Positions 46,469 through 55,661 are shown, counted from the first letter of the stretch. The stretch: 64,000 nucleotides of DNA from Changchengzhania lutea (GCF_006974145.1 NZ_CP039456.1:124001-188000), one strand, 5' to 3'. The notes: a model not told the origin generated them from the letters alone. Made by a program: numbers and translations.

Positions 46469-48472
46469 ATGCGATTTAAAATTCAATCAGAATTCAAGCC
46501 CACTGGTGATCAGCCGCAGGCTATAAAACAACTTGTAGAAGGCTTAAACGTTCAAGAGAAATACCAGACCTTACTTGGTGTTACGGGCTCGGGTAAAACG
46601 TTTACTGTAGCCAACGTTATTGAGGATGTTCAAAAACCAACATTGGTTTTAGCCCATAACAAAACGCTGGCAGCCCAACTATATTCAGAATTTAAGCAGT
46701 TCTTCCCCGATAACGCCGTTGAATATTTCGTATCCTATTACGACTATTATCAACCAGAAGCCTACATTCCTGTATCTGGAGTTTATATTGAAAAAGACCT
46801 CTCTATAAATGAAGAAATAGAAAAAATGCGATTGAGCACCACCTCGTCCTTATTATCGGGACGTCGTGATGTATTGGTGGTAGCGTCGGTATCCTGCTTA
46901 TACGGTATTGGAAATCCAGTTGAATTTCAAAAAAATGTCATCTCCTTAGAACGTGACCAAGAAATATCCAGAACCAAGCTATTGCATAGACTCGTGCAAA
47001 GTTTATATTCTAGAACAGAAGGGGAATTTAAACATGGAAATTTTAGAATCAAAGGCGATACGGTCGATATTTTCCCAAGTTATGCAGATGATGCCTTTAG
47101 GGTTCATTTTTTTGGTGATGAGATCGAAGAAATCGAATCTTTTAATATTCAAACCAATCAAGTTGTCGAAAAATACGACCGCCTAAATATCTATCCCGCC
47201 AATATGTTTGTTACCTCTCCAGATGTGCTTCAAGGAGCTATTAAAGACATACAAGATGATTTGGTGGAGCAACATGATTATTTTAAAGATATTGGTAAGC
47301 ACATAGAAGCAAAAAGGCTGAAAGAGCGCACCGAATTTGATTTAGAGATGATTCGTGAATTAGGTTACTGTTCTGGTATTGAAAACTATTCGCGCTATTT
47401 AGATGGTAGATTACCAGGTACCAGACCCTTTTGTTTACTCGATTATTTTCCTGATGATTATCTAATGGTGGTAGATGAAAGCCACGTGACCATTTCTCAG
47501 GTTCATGCCATGTATGGCGGGGATAGAAGCAGAAAGGAAAATTTAGTGGAGTACGGATTTAGACTTCCCGCGGCTATGGATAATAGACCCTTAAAGTTTG
47601 AAGAATTTGAAGCCTTACAAAATCAGGTGATTTATGTCAGTGCCACACCTGCAGATTATGAATTGGAAAAATCGGACGGGGTTTATGTGGAGCAGGTCAT
47701 TCGGCCAACAGGTTTACTAGATCCTATTATTGAAGTTCGACCTAGTCTAAATCAAATAGATGATTTAATTGAAGAAATTCAGCTACGCGTTGAAAAGGAC
47801 GAACGTACCTTAGTGACGACATTAACCAAGCGGATGGCCGAAGAACTCACTAAATATTTGGATAGAATTCAAATTCGTTGCAGATATATCCATAGTGATG
47901 TAGATACCTTGGAGCGCGTTGAAATTATGCAGGATTTGCGTAAAGGTTTATTTGATGTATTGGTCGGTGTGAATTTATTGCGTGAAGGTTTAGATTTACC
48001 AGAAGTCTCTTTAGTGGCCATTTTAGATGCAGATAAGGAAGGTTTTCTAAGATCAAACAGATCGTTGACACAAACCGTGGGTAGAGCTGCAAGAAACTTA
48101 AATGGAAAGGCAATTATGTATGCGGATAAAATAACCAAAAGCATGCAAAAAACGATAGATGAAACGGAATACAGACGGGAAAAACAAATAGCATATAACA
48201 CCAAGCATAACTTAAAACCAAAGGCTTTAAATAAAAGTTTAGATAATGCGCTGTCCAAAAACTCGGTGAGTACATATAGTTACGCATTGGAAGCATTGAA
48301 GGCTGCTGAACCAGAAAGTGAATACTTATCAAAACCAGAGTTAGAGAAAAAAATACGGGAGAAGCGTAAACTTATGGAAGAAGCCGCCAAAGCTTTAGAT
48401 TTTATTATCGCTGCCCAGTTGCGCGATGATATTAAAAGCTATCAGAATAAGCTAGAAAAGCTAAAAGTATAA
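46469..48472 (+). CDS. uvrB: Excinuclease ABC subunit B
   Basis: A 667-residue DNA damage-recognition helicase of nucleotide excision repair, partner of UvrA and UvrC. The conserved start FKPTGDQPQAIKQL fixes the ATG. Walker A is LGVTGSGKTFT, the beta-hairpin region is YFVSYYDYYQPEAYIP, Walker B is MVVDESHVTISQ, motif III is YVSATPADYE, motif VI is QTVGRAARN, and the C-terminal UVR/UvrC-interaction domain is AAKALDFIIAAQLRDDIKSY. Full length. A strong terminator spans its stop codon. Confidence 0.98.
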   Translation: MRFKIQSEFKPTGDQPQAIKQLVEGLNVQEKYQTLLGVTGSGKTFTVANVIEDVQKPTLVLAHNKTLAAQLYSEFKQFFPDNAVEYFVSYYDYYQPEAYIPVSGVYIEKDLSINEEIEKMRLSTTSSLLSGRRDVLVVASVSCLYGIGNPVEFQKNVISLERDQEISRTKLLHRLVQSLYSRTEGEFKHGNFRIKGDTVDIFPSYADDAFRVHFFGDEIEEIESFNIQTNQVVEKYDRLNIYPANMFVTSPDVLQGAIKDIQDDLVEQHDYFKDIGKHIEAKRLKERTEFDLEMIRELGYCSGIENYSRYLDGRLPGTRPFCLLDYFPDDYLMVVDESHVTISQVHAMYGGDRSRKENLVEYGFRLPAAMDNRPLKFEEFEALQNQVIYVSATPADYELEKSDGVYVEQVIRPTGLLDPIIEVRPSLNQIDDLIEEIQLRVEKDERTLVTTLTKRMAEELTKYLDRIQIRCRYIHSDVDTLERVEIMQDLRKGLFDVLVGVNLLREGLDLPEVSLVAILDADKEGFLRSNRSLTQTVGRAARNLNGKAIMYADKITKSMQKTIDETEYRREKQIAYNTKHNLKPKALNKSLDNALSKNSVSTYSYALEALKAAEPESEYLSKPELEKKIREKRKLMEEAAKALDFIIAAQLRDDIKSYQNKLEKLKV

Positions 48473-48488
48473 CCTTTTAGCTTTTTTT
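48456..48488 (+). terminator. Terminator spanning the uvrB stop codon
   Basis: Perfect 12-bp stem AAAAGCTAAAAG / CTTTTAGCTTTT with a 6-base loop TATAAC, followed by a T run. The last uvrB codons form the 5' arm, and the TAA stop (48470-48472) sits in the loop. Confidence 0.88.
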
Positions 48489-48531
48489 TGGCCCTTTTAA
48501 GGCAATATTTGAGTGATAATAGCTGAAATTA

Positions 48532-48939
48532 TTAGTTATATTGTGTTTTAAAAATATCTATTAATACATCTGGAGGAACAATTTTGTTTGGGAAACTTTC
48601 CATTAAGTATAAAACTTTGGTAATAGACTCATGGCTTAACCCCATGCGCAGTCCGAAATTATATAATTTTATAGCACCAGATGATGAATTATCGCTGTCA
48701 CTATCAATGTTCATTAATAGGACCAGTCTATGAAATTGAACAATACGTTCACTGTGAGATTTTAAATGTGTATAGGTCACAGGATGTTCAATTAAATAAT
48801 CAAAATCCTCGCGTGCAATATCTAGTTGCTTAGCCACTCCCAAAAGGAAGTGATATTCTATATTCTTTATATCCTTATCGTACTTCGCAAAAGCGATCAT
48901 TTCAGATAAAAGGCTCAATTTTTCTACTCTATTAATCAT
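48532..48939 (-). CDS. TerB-like small protein
   Basis: 135 residues, all-helical. The pattern KLSLLSEMIAFAKYDKDIKN, then EYHFLLGVAKQLDI and a conserved aliphatic/acidic spacing, resembles the TerB/tellurite-resistance-like helical fold, though the match is loose. Homologues directly downstream of uvrB are sometimes mislabelled as an excinuclease subunit because of position; the protein has no UvrB motif. It converges with uvrB. Function unknown. Confidence 0.65.
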   Translation of the reverse strand: MINRVEKLSLLSEMIAFAKYDKDIKNIEYHFLLGVAKQLDIAREDFDYLIEHPVTYTHLKSHSERIVQFHRLVLLMNIDSDSDNSSSGAIKLYNFGLRMGLSHESITKVLYLMESFPNKIVPPDVLIDIFKTQYN

Positions 48940-49304
48940 TTCTAAGGGATTAAATAATTATACTATAAAGGTACACAGAAAGGTGTTTTATTAATCGTAG
49001 ATATAATGTCTCTTATCGAAAACACGTACGTATTTTATCGTGATTTTTATTTAGTTCATCATAAAAAAAATGTATATCCAACAAAAAAGGAGAGATTTTC
49101 TATGTATTTAACAATCTTTTTTATCAATATCACATAATATAAATAACTGAATATCAATATTTTAATCATAATTAAATGAAAATTGAATTTAAATTATAGA
49201 ACGTATATTTAAAGTATCTTTACAAAAATCATCAAAACGCTAGAAATACATATTTCGCAAAAAACATTGATTAAATAAGTAATTTCAAAATCTAAATATT
49301 CAAA
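48940..49304. other. 365-bp AT-rich intergenic stretch
   Basis: No convincing gene or RNA. It separates the divergent TerB-like and DUF1456 genes and must hold both promoters; TATCTTTA near 49217 is one base off the -7 consensus. A 43-codon ORF at 49006-49137 was considered and not accepted. The sequence GGAGAG near 49090 resembles a Shine-Dalgarno site, unusual in this genome, but it precedes only an 11-codon frame. Confidence 0.5.
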
Positions 49305-49565
49305 ATGACAAATAATGATATTTTAAAAAAATTAAGAGTTGCCTTAAAACTAAGAGATGATGATATTGTTAAGATCTTAGAGCTTGTTGATTTTAGAATT
49401 TCAAAAAGTGAACTCGGTGCGTTTTTTAGAAAAGAAGACCACCCAAAGTATATGGAATGTGGTGACCAAATACTAAGAAATTTTTTAAACGGTTTAGTGA
49501 TCCACTTACGCGGACCGATGCCAAAAAAGCAGGACAAGTCAAAACAAAAAAAGAGCAACGATTAA
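49305..49565 (+). CDS. Single-module DUF1456 protein
   Basis: 86 residues. One DUF1456 unit (NDILKKLRVALKLRDDDIVK, then FFRKEDHPKYMECGDQILRN and FLNGLVIHLRGPMP). The E. coli family member YehS has two such units in tandem; here there is one, most like the second unit, followed by a Lys-rich tail. Function unknown. The stop codon TAA lies in the loop of a terminator hairpin. Confidence 0.85.
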   Translation: MTNNDILKKLRVALKLRDDDIVKILELVDFRISKSELGAFFRKEDHPKYMECGDQILRNFLNGLVIHLRGPMPKKQDKSKQKKSND

Positions 49566-49579
49566 CGTTGCTCTTTTAA
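49549..49579 (+). terminator. Terminator spanning the DUF1456 stop codon
   Basis: Perfect 12-bp stem AAAAGAGCAACG / CGTTGCTCTTTT with loop ATTAA, which contains the TAA stop codon. Followed by AATTTAT rather than a long T run beyond the stem. Confidence 0.82.
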
Positions 49580-49584
49580 TTTAT

Positions 49585-49746
49585 GAAGTGGTTTAAACTT
49601 TTTTGATTGAAGCGAAAAATAGCTAATTTTTATTCATTTTGAAGATTTTTTTGCACTTCATAGCAACGTTACGAAGTAAAAAAAAGACAAAAAAAGGGAT
49701 GAAAAGGAGCATTTTGCATCCAATTGAAAAAAGTTTAAACCACTTC
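49585..49746. repeat. 162-bp element with perfect 20-bp inverted ends
   Basis: GAAGTGGTTTAAACTTTTTT at 49585-49604 and its exact reverse complement at 49727-49746 bound a 122-bp AT-rich interior with no ORF. It fills the gap between the convergent DUF1456 and sucC genes. No clear target-site duplication flanks it. It could be a large hairpin terminator, a small RNA, or a MITE-like relic. Confidence 0.7.
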
Positions 49747-49764
49747 TTCTATATATAAAGGTAT

Positions 49765-50955
49765 CTAACCTAAAACCTGTTGTACTTTATCAGCAGCTTC
49801 TTGAAACTCTGTAGCACTCATAACATCCAACCCAGAATTGTCAATTAATTCTTTAGCGATATCTGCATTGGTACCTTGTAAACGTACTATGATTGGCACA
49901 TTTATAGTTCCCATATTTTTATAAGCATCTATAACGCCTTGAGCAACACGGTCACAACGAACAATGCCTCCAAAAATATTAATTAGTATCGCTTTTACAG
50001 CTGGATCTTTTAATATGATTTTAAAAGCCGCTTCTACACGGGCAGCATCAGCAGTACCTCCAACATCTAAAAAGTTGGCTGGCTCTCCTCCTGCTTGTTT
50101 AATTAAATCCATTGTTGCCATGGCTAAACCTGCTCCATTTACCATACAGCCCACGTTTCCGTCAAGGTCTACATAATTTAAACCTAACTCGCCAGCTTCA
50201 ACTTCGATAGCACTCTCTTCACGTAAATCACGTAAATCGACATAGTTTTTATGTCTGTAAAGCGCATTATCATCAATAGTTACTTTGGCATCAACAGCCA
50301 TTATTTTATTATCACTTGTTTTTAAAACAGGATTTATTTCGAATAAAGAAGAATCAGATGCTACGTAAGCTTTATATAAGTTGGTCACGAATTTGGTCAT
50401 CTCTTTAAAAGCTAAACCAGACAAGCCTAAGTTAAAAGCGATACGTCTTGCTTGAAAAGGCATCAAACCGACGGACGGGTCAACTTCTTCATTAAATATC
50501 AAATGCGGCGTCTCTTCAGCAACTGTTTCAATATCCATGCCTCCTTCAGTAGAATACATAATCATATTTCTACCTGTACCACGATTCAATAAAACCGACA
50601 TATAATATTCTTCGGTTTCAGTTTCACCTGGATAATATACATCTTCAGCTACTAAAACCTGATGCACTTTCTTCCCTTCAGCTGAAGTTTGAGGTGTAAT
50701 TAGGTTCATTCCAATGATCTTACCAGCAATTTCCTCAACTTCTTGAAGGCTTTTAGCAAGCTTAACACCACCACCTTTTCCACGTCCACCTGCATGAACT
50801 TGTGCTTTAATCACATGCCAGCTTGTTCCGGTTTCTGCAGTTAGTTGTTTTGCAGCTGCTACTGCTTCGTAAGCATTTTGTGCCACTATACCACGTTGGA
50901 TACGCACTCCAAAACTGCTTAAAATTTCTTTACCTTGATATTCGTGTAAATTCAT
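49765..50955 (-). CDS. sucC: Succinate-CoA ligase [ADP-forming] subunit beta
   Basis: A 396-residue TCA-cycle enzyme subunit. The N-terminus [12 protein letters not shown] and ATP-grasp motifs [16 protein letters not shown] and [13 protein letters not shown] are present, followed by the C-terminal CoA-ligase domain with [20 protein letters not shown] and [16 protein letters not shown]. Full length. The alpha subunit gene is not adjacent, so the two subunits are encoded separately here. Confidence 0.98.
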   Translation of the reverse strand: MNLHEYQGKEILSSFGVRIQRGIVAQNAYEAVAAAKQLTAETGTSWHVIKAQVHAGGRGKGGGVKLAKSLQEVEEIAGKIIGMNLITPQTSAEGKKVHQVLVAEDVYYPGETETEEYYMSVLLNRGTGRNMIMYSTEGGMDIETVAEETPHLIFNEEVDPSVGLMPFQARRIAFNLGLSGLAFKEMTKFVTNLYKAYVASDSSLFEINPVLKTSDNKIMAVDAKVTIDDNALYRHKNYVDLRDLREESAIEVEAGELGLNYVDLDGNVGCMVNGAGLAMATMDLIKQAGGEPANFLDVGGTADAARVEAAFKIILKDPAVKAILINIFGGIVRCDRVAQGVIDAYKNMGTINVPIIVRLQGTNADIAKELIDNSGLDVMSATEFQEAADKVQQVLG

Positions 50956-50980
50956 AAGTCACTAAATCGTTTAAGTAGCG

Positions 50981-50988
50981 CAAAAGTA
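50981..50988 (-). promoter_or_regulatory. -7 promoter box upstream of sucC
   Basis: Minus strand TACTTTTG matches TAnnTTTG, 25 bases before the sucC ATG at 50955. Confidence 0.45.
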
Positions 50989-51103
50989 AATAATCGGTAC
51001 TAATTAGACTAATATTTTGCACACAATGACCACTAGAATATTTTAATTTCTATATTGTTAAATAATTAACATTTTGTTTAATGTGTATCATTTTTTATTT
51101 ATT

Positions 51104-51111
51104 TATTTTTG
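51104..51111 (+). promoter_or_regulatory. -7 promoter box upstream of lysA
   Basis: TATTTTTG matches TAnnTTTG. It lies downstream of the farthest in-frame ATG (51081) and 41 bases before the ATG at 51153, supporting the shorter lysA start. Confidence 0.45.
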
Positions 51112-51152
51112 TTAGTGTACAAAAAAATATCTTTGACCAAAATGTAAATAAA

Positions 51153-52379
51153 ATGAACAATAGTGAATTATTAAACATAGCGAAAGATTTTGGTAGTCCG
51201 CTATACGTATATGATGCTGAAAAAATAGAAAGTCAATACAAGCGGCTAACAAATGCCTTTAACAATGTGAAGCATTTAAAAATAAATTACGCCGTTAAAG
51301 CGCTCTCTAATATATCTATTCTCAAATTTTTTAATGCGCTTGGTTCCGGTATTGATACAGTCTCTATTCAAGAGGTTCAGTTGGGTTTGGCAGCAGGTTT
51401 TTTAGCAGAGCAAATTATATTCACTCCCAATGGTGTATCATTAGATGAAATTGAAGAAGCTGCGGAATTAGGGGTTCAAATTAATATCGATAACCTCTCC
51501 ATTTTGGAGCAATTTGGCACTAAACACCCTAATGTTCCTGTATGTATACGAATTAACCCACATGTTATGGCCGGTGGAAATAGCAATATTTCTGTAGGTC
51601 ATATTGATTCAAAATTCGGTATCTCAATCCACCAAATCCCACATTTGCTTCGTATTGTTGAAAACACTAATATGACTATTAACGGCATTCATATGCACAC
51701 CGGTAGTGACATATTGGATATTGAAGTCTTTCTATATGCCAGTGAAATCCTTTTTGATACTGCCAAACAATTCAAAAATTTAGATTTTATCGATTTTGGG
51801 TCTGGATTTAAGGTGCCCTATAAACTGGGAGACATAGAAACCAATATTGAAGAACTTGGTAAAAAATTAAGTGCACGCTTCAATGCCTTCTGTAAAGAAT
51901 ACGGAAAAGAACTAACGCTGGCTTTTGAACCGGGGAAATTTTTAGTGAGTGAATCTGGTTGTTTTTTAACAAAAGTGAATGTCGTAAAACAAACCACATC
52001 TACTGTTTTTGCACAAGTAGATTCTGGATTTAATCATTTAATAAGACCGATGCTTTATGGGTCTCACCATGATATTGTAAACATTTCAAACCCTAGTGGG
52101 CGAGAGCGTTTTTATACCGTTGTTGGATATATATGTGAAACCGATACCTTTGGCAATAACCGTCGTATCAATGAAATTAATGAAGGAGACACCTTATGCT
52201 TCAAAAATGCGGGAGCTTATTGTTTTTCAATGGCGAGTAATTATAATTCAAGATACCGGCCTGCGGAGGTGTTGTGGTATAATAAAACCGCACATTTAAT
52301 TAGAAAAAGAGAAACCTTTAATGACATTTTACAAAATCAAATAGCTATTGATTTTTCATTAAAAAAAGAAAAATGTTAA
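51153..52379 (+). CDS. lysA: Diaminopimelate decarboxylase
   Basis: A 408-residue PLP enzyme (alanine-racemase-type barrel plus beta domain) that makes lysine from meso-diaminopimelate. PLP Lys in INYAVKALSN (about residue 45), HMHTGSD, GSGFKVPY, the PLP-phosphate-binding FEPGKFLVSESG, and the catalytic CETDTFG near the C-terminus are intact. The ATG at 51153 is chosen over 51081 on promoter position and because the longer form adds a spurious hydrophobic start. It diverges from sucC and is ended by a terminator at 52411. Confidence 0.95.
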   Translation: MNNSELLNIAKDFGSPLYVYDAEKIESQYKRLTNAFNNVKHLKINYAVKALSNISILKFFNALGSGIDTVSIQEVQLGLAAGFLAEQIIFTPNGVSLDEIEEAAELGVQINIDNLSILEQFGTKHPNVPVCIRINPHVMAGGNSNISVGHIDSKFGISIHQIPHLLRIVENTNMTINGIHMHTGSDILDIEVFLYASEILFDTAKQFKNLDFIDFGSGFKVPYKLGDIETNIEELGKKLSARFNAFCKEYGKELTLAFEPGKFLVSESGCFLTKVNVVKQTTSTVFAQVDSGFNHLIRPMLYGSHHDIVNISNPSGRERFYTVVGYICETDTFGNNRRINEINEGDTLCFKNAGAYCFSMASNYNSRYRPAEVLWYNKTAHLIRKRETFNDILQNQIAIDFSLKKEKC

Positions 52380-52410
52380 TTAAATGATTTATTATACATA
52401 TCGGTTTCTG

Positions 52411-52440
52411 AAAATACTCAAACTCACTTGAGCATTTTTT
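52411..52440 (+). terminator. Terminator after lysA
   Basis: AAAATACTCAA pairs with TTGAGCATTTT (one A-C mismatch) around loop ACTCAC, followed by a T run. Confidence 0.75.
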
Positions 52441-52502
52441 ATGCTGTATGACATTAATATTATGATGTATATCATTTTTCGTCTAGCAAGTACTTCTACA
52501 TC

Positions 52503-52573
52503 TCGTCACCCTGAACTTATTTCAGGGTCTCCTCCCAACCTATTGGGATGCTGAAACAAGTACAGCATGACGA
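52503..52573. repeat. REP-like palindromic element
   Basis: A 71-bp imperfect palindrome with outer ends TCGTCA / TGACGA, and nested stems CCCTGAA/TTCAGGG and TCCCAA/TTGGGA. It is bracketed by CTAGCAA (52483-52489) and TTGCTAG (52585-52591). The pattern TCACCCTGAACTT...TTCAGGGTCT...GCTGAAACAAGT..CAGCATGAC is one that recurs between genes in flavobacterial chromosomes. No ORF. It lies in the lysA-LytTR gap of 452 bp. Confidence 0.75.
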
Positions 52574-52693
52574 AAACCTGAATATTGCTAGTTAAAAGTA
52601 GTAACTGACACAAAAGCAAACAATCAGAATATTTTTCAATAAAAACTGTTAATAGTCAATTATTTTCTTTAATATTATAATTCATTCCCCCTA

Positions 52694-52727
52694 AGTCTTT
52701 TAATTAATAGCAATAAACTAAAAGACT
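52694..52727 (+). promoter_or_regulatory. Hairpin in the leader of the LytTR regulator gene
   Basis: AGTCTTTTAATT pairs with AACTAAAAGACT (one G-T-type mismatch) around a 10-base loop, three bases before a 34-codon leader ORF. It may be an operator or an mRNA structure; nothing else in the sequence decides. Confidence 0.35.
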
Positions 52728-52730
52728 CTA

Positions 52731-52835
52731 ATGCAAAAAATACTCTCAACGCATTATTCCATGTTGAATTTTAAACTGTTTTTACTATTTGAGAAACTTT
52801 TATTCACCATACATTCAATCTTCCAAAATAAATGA
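52731..52835 (+). CDS. Possible 34-residue leader peptide overlapping the LytTR regulator gene
   Basis: ATG at 52731 opens a 34-codon frame rich in Leu/Phe/Lys (MLNFKLFLLFEKLLFTIHSI). Its TGA overlaps the regulator ATG as ATGA, the usual geometry of translational coupling. There is no recognisable ribosome binding site and no homology I know of. A chance ORF is quite possible. Confidence 0.25.
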   Translation: MQKILSTHYSMLNFKLFLLFEKLLFTIHSIFQNK

Positions 52836-53575
52836 TCGAGCCCATTAAAATATTAATCGTGGAAGATGAGATGATCATTGCCGCAAATATGTCGCTACAA
52901 CTAACAACTTTGGGTTATAATGTTATAGGCATTATGCCAAAAGGTGAAGATGCCTTATCTCATATAAAGCAAAACCAACCAGACATTATTCTATTGGACA
53001 TCCATTTAAGAGGCGACCTTACTGGTATTGAGACAGCCAAAATAATACAGGAAGATTATAAAATCCCGATTATTTATGTAACAGCCAATGCGGATGAGGT
53101 TCATTTCAATAAAGCTAAAACGACTAACCCCTATGCCTTTATTTCCAAGCCTTTTAAAAAATTAGACTTACAACGGGCTATCGAATTAACGATAAATAGA
53201 ATCCATTCTGAAAAAGAATTAGATATATCATCTACAGATGAAAAAGCACCTCCATTTATTTTAAGCGATTGTATTTTTGTACGCCATCATGAAAAAATGG
53301 TTCGCGTCAACATCAAGGATATTCTTTATATTGAGGCCGAGAGAAACTATTGTCGCATCTATTCTAAAGACAAACAATATTTGTTAGCCACCACACTTAA
53401 GGATATAGACAGCAAACTATCACATCAACATTTTTTAAGAGTGCATAGATCTTTTATAGTGAATATATCTCGTATTGATGAAATTGCAACGAGCCATATT
53501 GTTATTTCAAGAAAAGCTATTCCTATAAGTTCCGAATCAAAGAAACAGTTGCTACAACATATCCAAAAAGTATAA
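52832..53575 (+). CDS. LytTR-family response regulator
   Basis: 247 residues. Receiver domain at residues 5-125: acidic pocket IVEDEMII, phosphoacceptor Asp in IILLDIHLRG (about residue 54), Thr in IIYVTAN and Lys in FISKPFKK. C-terminal LytTR DNA-binding domain: KDILYIEAERNYCRIYSKD and HFLRVHRSFIVNISRID. It probably receives phosphate from the histidine kinase encoded 19 bp downstream and binds direct repeats upstream of target promoters; the targets are unknown. Confidence 0.93.
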   Translation: MIEPIKILIVEDEMIIAANMSLQLTTLGYNVIGIMPKGEDALSHIKQNQPDIILLDIHLRGDLTGIETAKIIQEDYKIPIIYVTANADEVHFNKAKTTNPYAFISKPFKKLDLQRAIELTINRIHSEKELDISSTDEKAPPFILSDCIFVRHHEKMVRVNIKDILYIEAERNYCRIYSKDKQYLLATTLKDIDSKLSHQHFLRVHRSFIVNISRIDEIATSHIVISRKAIPISSESKKQLLQHIQKV

Positions 53576-53594
53576 TATTCTCTATCTCTCATTT

Positions 53595-55478
53595 ATGAAA
53601 AATCTATTATATTTCCTTTTTATTTTCTTCCATATAGGATATACCCAAGAGACAGGCATTCAAGAGCTTCAGCAAAAATTAAATTCGGAACAGCAAACTG
53701 ATAATCAACTGGAGATTATAAACGACATGGTAGATACCGCCTTCGGTCAAAATATTGAGCAGGCTTTAAAATTTGCAAAACAAGGTGTAACGTTATCTGA
53801 AAGGGCAGACCACAAAGACTGGCAACCAAAATTCTATGAAATGCAAGGCAGAATGCACGCCAACTTATTGCAACTCGATTCGGCAACCCTATTCTTTAAC
53901 AAAGCGATTAAAGGCTATGAAGCTGTAGATAATTTGAATGGAAAAGCGACAACACTTTTCAAGTTAGCCTGGGTAGATAGAAAAAATGGCGATTTAGAAA
54001 ATGCATTAAAAAAGGATTTGGCTGGTTTAAAAATCATGGAAACCATGAATAATAAACAAGGTATTTGTGATGGTTTAACCAGGATCTCTGATGATTTAAC
54101 ACGTCAAAACCGATTGACAGAAGCCTTAGAATATGCTAAAAAATCTATAGATATAGCAGAAACCTATAATTTAACTTCAGAAAAATTCTATGTCAATTTT
54201 AATGCTGCCAATGTGGCTATGGCATCTGGTGACTACACCCTATCCTACGATTATTATATAAAAGCCTTAGCCATTTCACAGGAACAAAAGTTGGGATTAG
54301 CAACAGAAGCAGATGTAACCAATGGTATAGGGAATGCGCTTAAGCGCTTGGGCAAATACGAGCAAGCCATAGAAAAATATAAAAAAAGCTTAGCACTGGC
54401 CAAAGCAGCCAATTACGCAAATGCTATAAGTGCCACTATGGCGAATTTGGGTGAGGTGAATATGCTTTTAGGTCATTATGACGAAGCTTTAGTCTATCAG
54501 TTGGAAACTGTAAAGCGGCAAGAAAGTTCGAACGATTTTTCTAACCTCATAGAAAATTATAACCATGTAAGTACCATTTACAACAAGTTGGGAAATTATA
54601 AAACAGCCTTGAGTTTCAAAGAAAAAGCCTATGACCTTAGAGACAGTATAGCTTCTATTGAAAGTGATGCTAAAATGTCTGAGCTGTTAACCCAATATGA
54701 AACTAAAAAGAAAGAAGAAACCATTGCCATTCAAGACAGTAAAATTTCCCAACAAAAATTAATTCAAACCTTAAGTTTTGCTTTTGCAGCCTTACTGTTA
54801 GGCCTTTTGGTGTTTGGTTTTATTAGCTACCGCAACCGAAGCAAATCCAACAAATTATTAGCTTCTAAAAATGCTGAGATTGAATTATTGCTAAAGGAAG
54901 TACACCATAGGGTAAAAAATAATTTAGAAGTAGTTTCTAGTTTATTAGCGTTACAATCTGCACAAATAGAGGATACAAACACCAAGGAAGCCATGTTAGA
55001 AGGTCAGAACCGTGTTAATTCAATTGGTATTGTACACCAAAAATTATATCAAGGTAAAAACCTGGGCGCTATAGAAATGAAGGATTATTTTCTAAATTTA
55101 AGTGAAAGTATTATAGATAGTTTTGGGGCAGAAAAAAGGATAAACTTAAGCCTAGCTATGGAACAACTTGACTTAGATATTGATACCGCAGTTCCACTGG
55201 GTTTAATAATTAATGAATTATTGACCAATACCGTAAAATATGCATTTCCTCAAAACGACCATGGAAACATTACCATCAGACTAGAAAAACATAATAACAA
55301 TATACTGCACCTTGAAGTAACTGATGACGGTATTGGTAAATCTGGCATAACCCAAGGCACGGGCTTCGGCTCACAGCTCATTTCGCTACTTACACGGCAA
55401 TTAAACGGAAGCATGAAAGAAGATAGCAGTAACGGTACTACCTTTATTTTTGACTTTAAACTAAAGCCATCCGCATAG
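53595..55478 (+). CDS. TPR-containing sensor histidine kinase (HisKA_2 type)
   Basis: 627 residues. Signal peptide or first hydrophobic segment (LLYFLFIFFHIGYTQ), then about seven TPR-like repeats (for example DYTLSYDYYIKALAISQE and YEQAIEKYKKSLALAK) in the periplasm. A membrane helix lies at about residues 395-413 (TLSFAFAALLLGLLVFGFIS), followed by a HisKA_2 dimerisation domain with the phospho-His in LLKEVHHRVKNNLEVVSSLL. The HATPase has the N-box IINELLTNTVKYAF, and G-boxes VTDDGIG and GTGFGSQL. It forms a two-component pair with the LytTR regulator. Confidence 0.93.
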   Translation: MKNLLYFLFIFFHIGYTQETGIQELQQKLNSEQQTDNQLEIINDMVDTAFGQNIEQALKFAKQGVTLSERADHKDWQPKFYEMQGRMHANLLQLDSATLFFNKAIKGYEAVDNLNGKATTLFKLAWVDRKNGDLENALKKDLAGLKIMETMNNKQGICDGLTRISDDLTRQNRLTEALEYAKKSIDIAETYNLTSEKFYVNFNAANVAMASGDYTLSYDYYIKALAISQEQKLGLATEADVTNGIGNALKRLGKYEQAIEKYKKSLALAKAANYANAISATMANLGEVNMLLGHYDEALVYQLETVKRQESSNDFSNLIENYNHVSTIYNKLGNYKTALSFKEKAYDLRDSIASIESDAKMSELLTQYETKKKEETIAIQDSKISQQKLIQTLSFAFAALLLGLLVFGFISYRNRSKSNKLLASKNAEIELLLKEVHHRVKNNLEVVSSLLALQSAQIEDTNTKEAMLEGQNRVNSIGIVHQKLYQGKNLGAIEMKDYFLNLSESIIDSFGAEKRINLSLAMEQLDLDIDTAVPLGLIINELLTNTVKYAFPQNDHGNITIRLEKHNNNILHLEVTDDGIGKSGITQGTGFGSQLISLLTRQLNGSMKEDSSNGTTFIFDFKLKPSA

Positions 55479-55661
55479 CGCATTAAAATTAATCCTATAG
55501 ATTTAATTTTCAAGTAATTAACTTACCGGTAAATAAAACACCCCTTTAGGACACTATTTAGCCCCCTTCGTCCTAAATCGCTTGTAAACAATAATTTACA
55601 TACGTTACTTAGAGTAGATTTAAAAGAATGATTTAGTCATTTTAAGAATTAACCAACAACC

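Noticed and set aside
49006-49137. 43-codon ORF in the 48940-49304 gap (MSLIENTYVFYRDFYLV...)
   Set aside because: No promoter box at a fitting distance, no known family and very AT-rich sequence; could be chance.
49585-49746. Complete insertion sequence
   Set aside because: Only 162 bp, no transposase and no clear target-site duplication.
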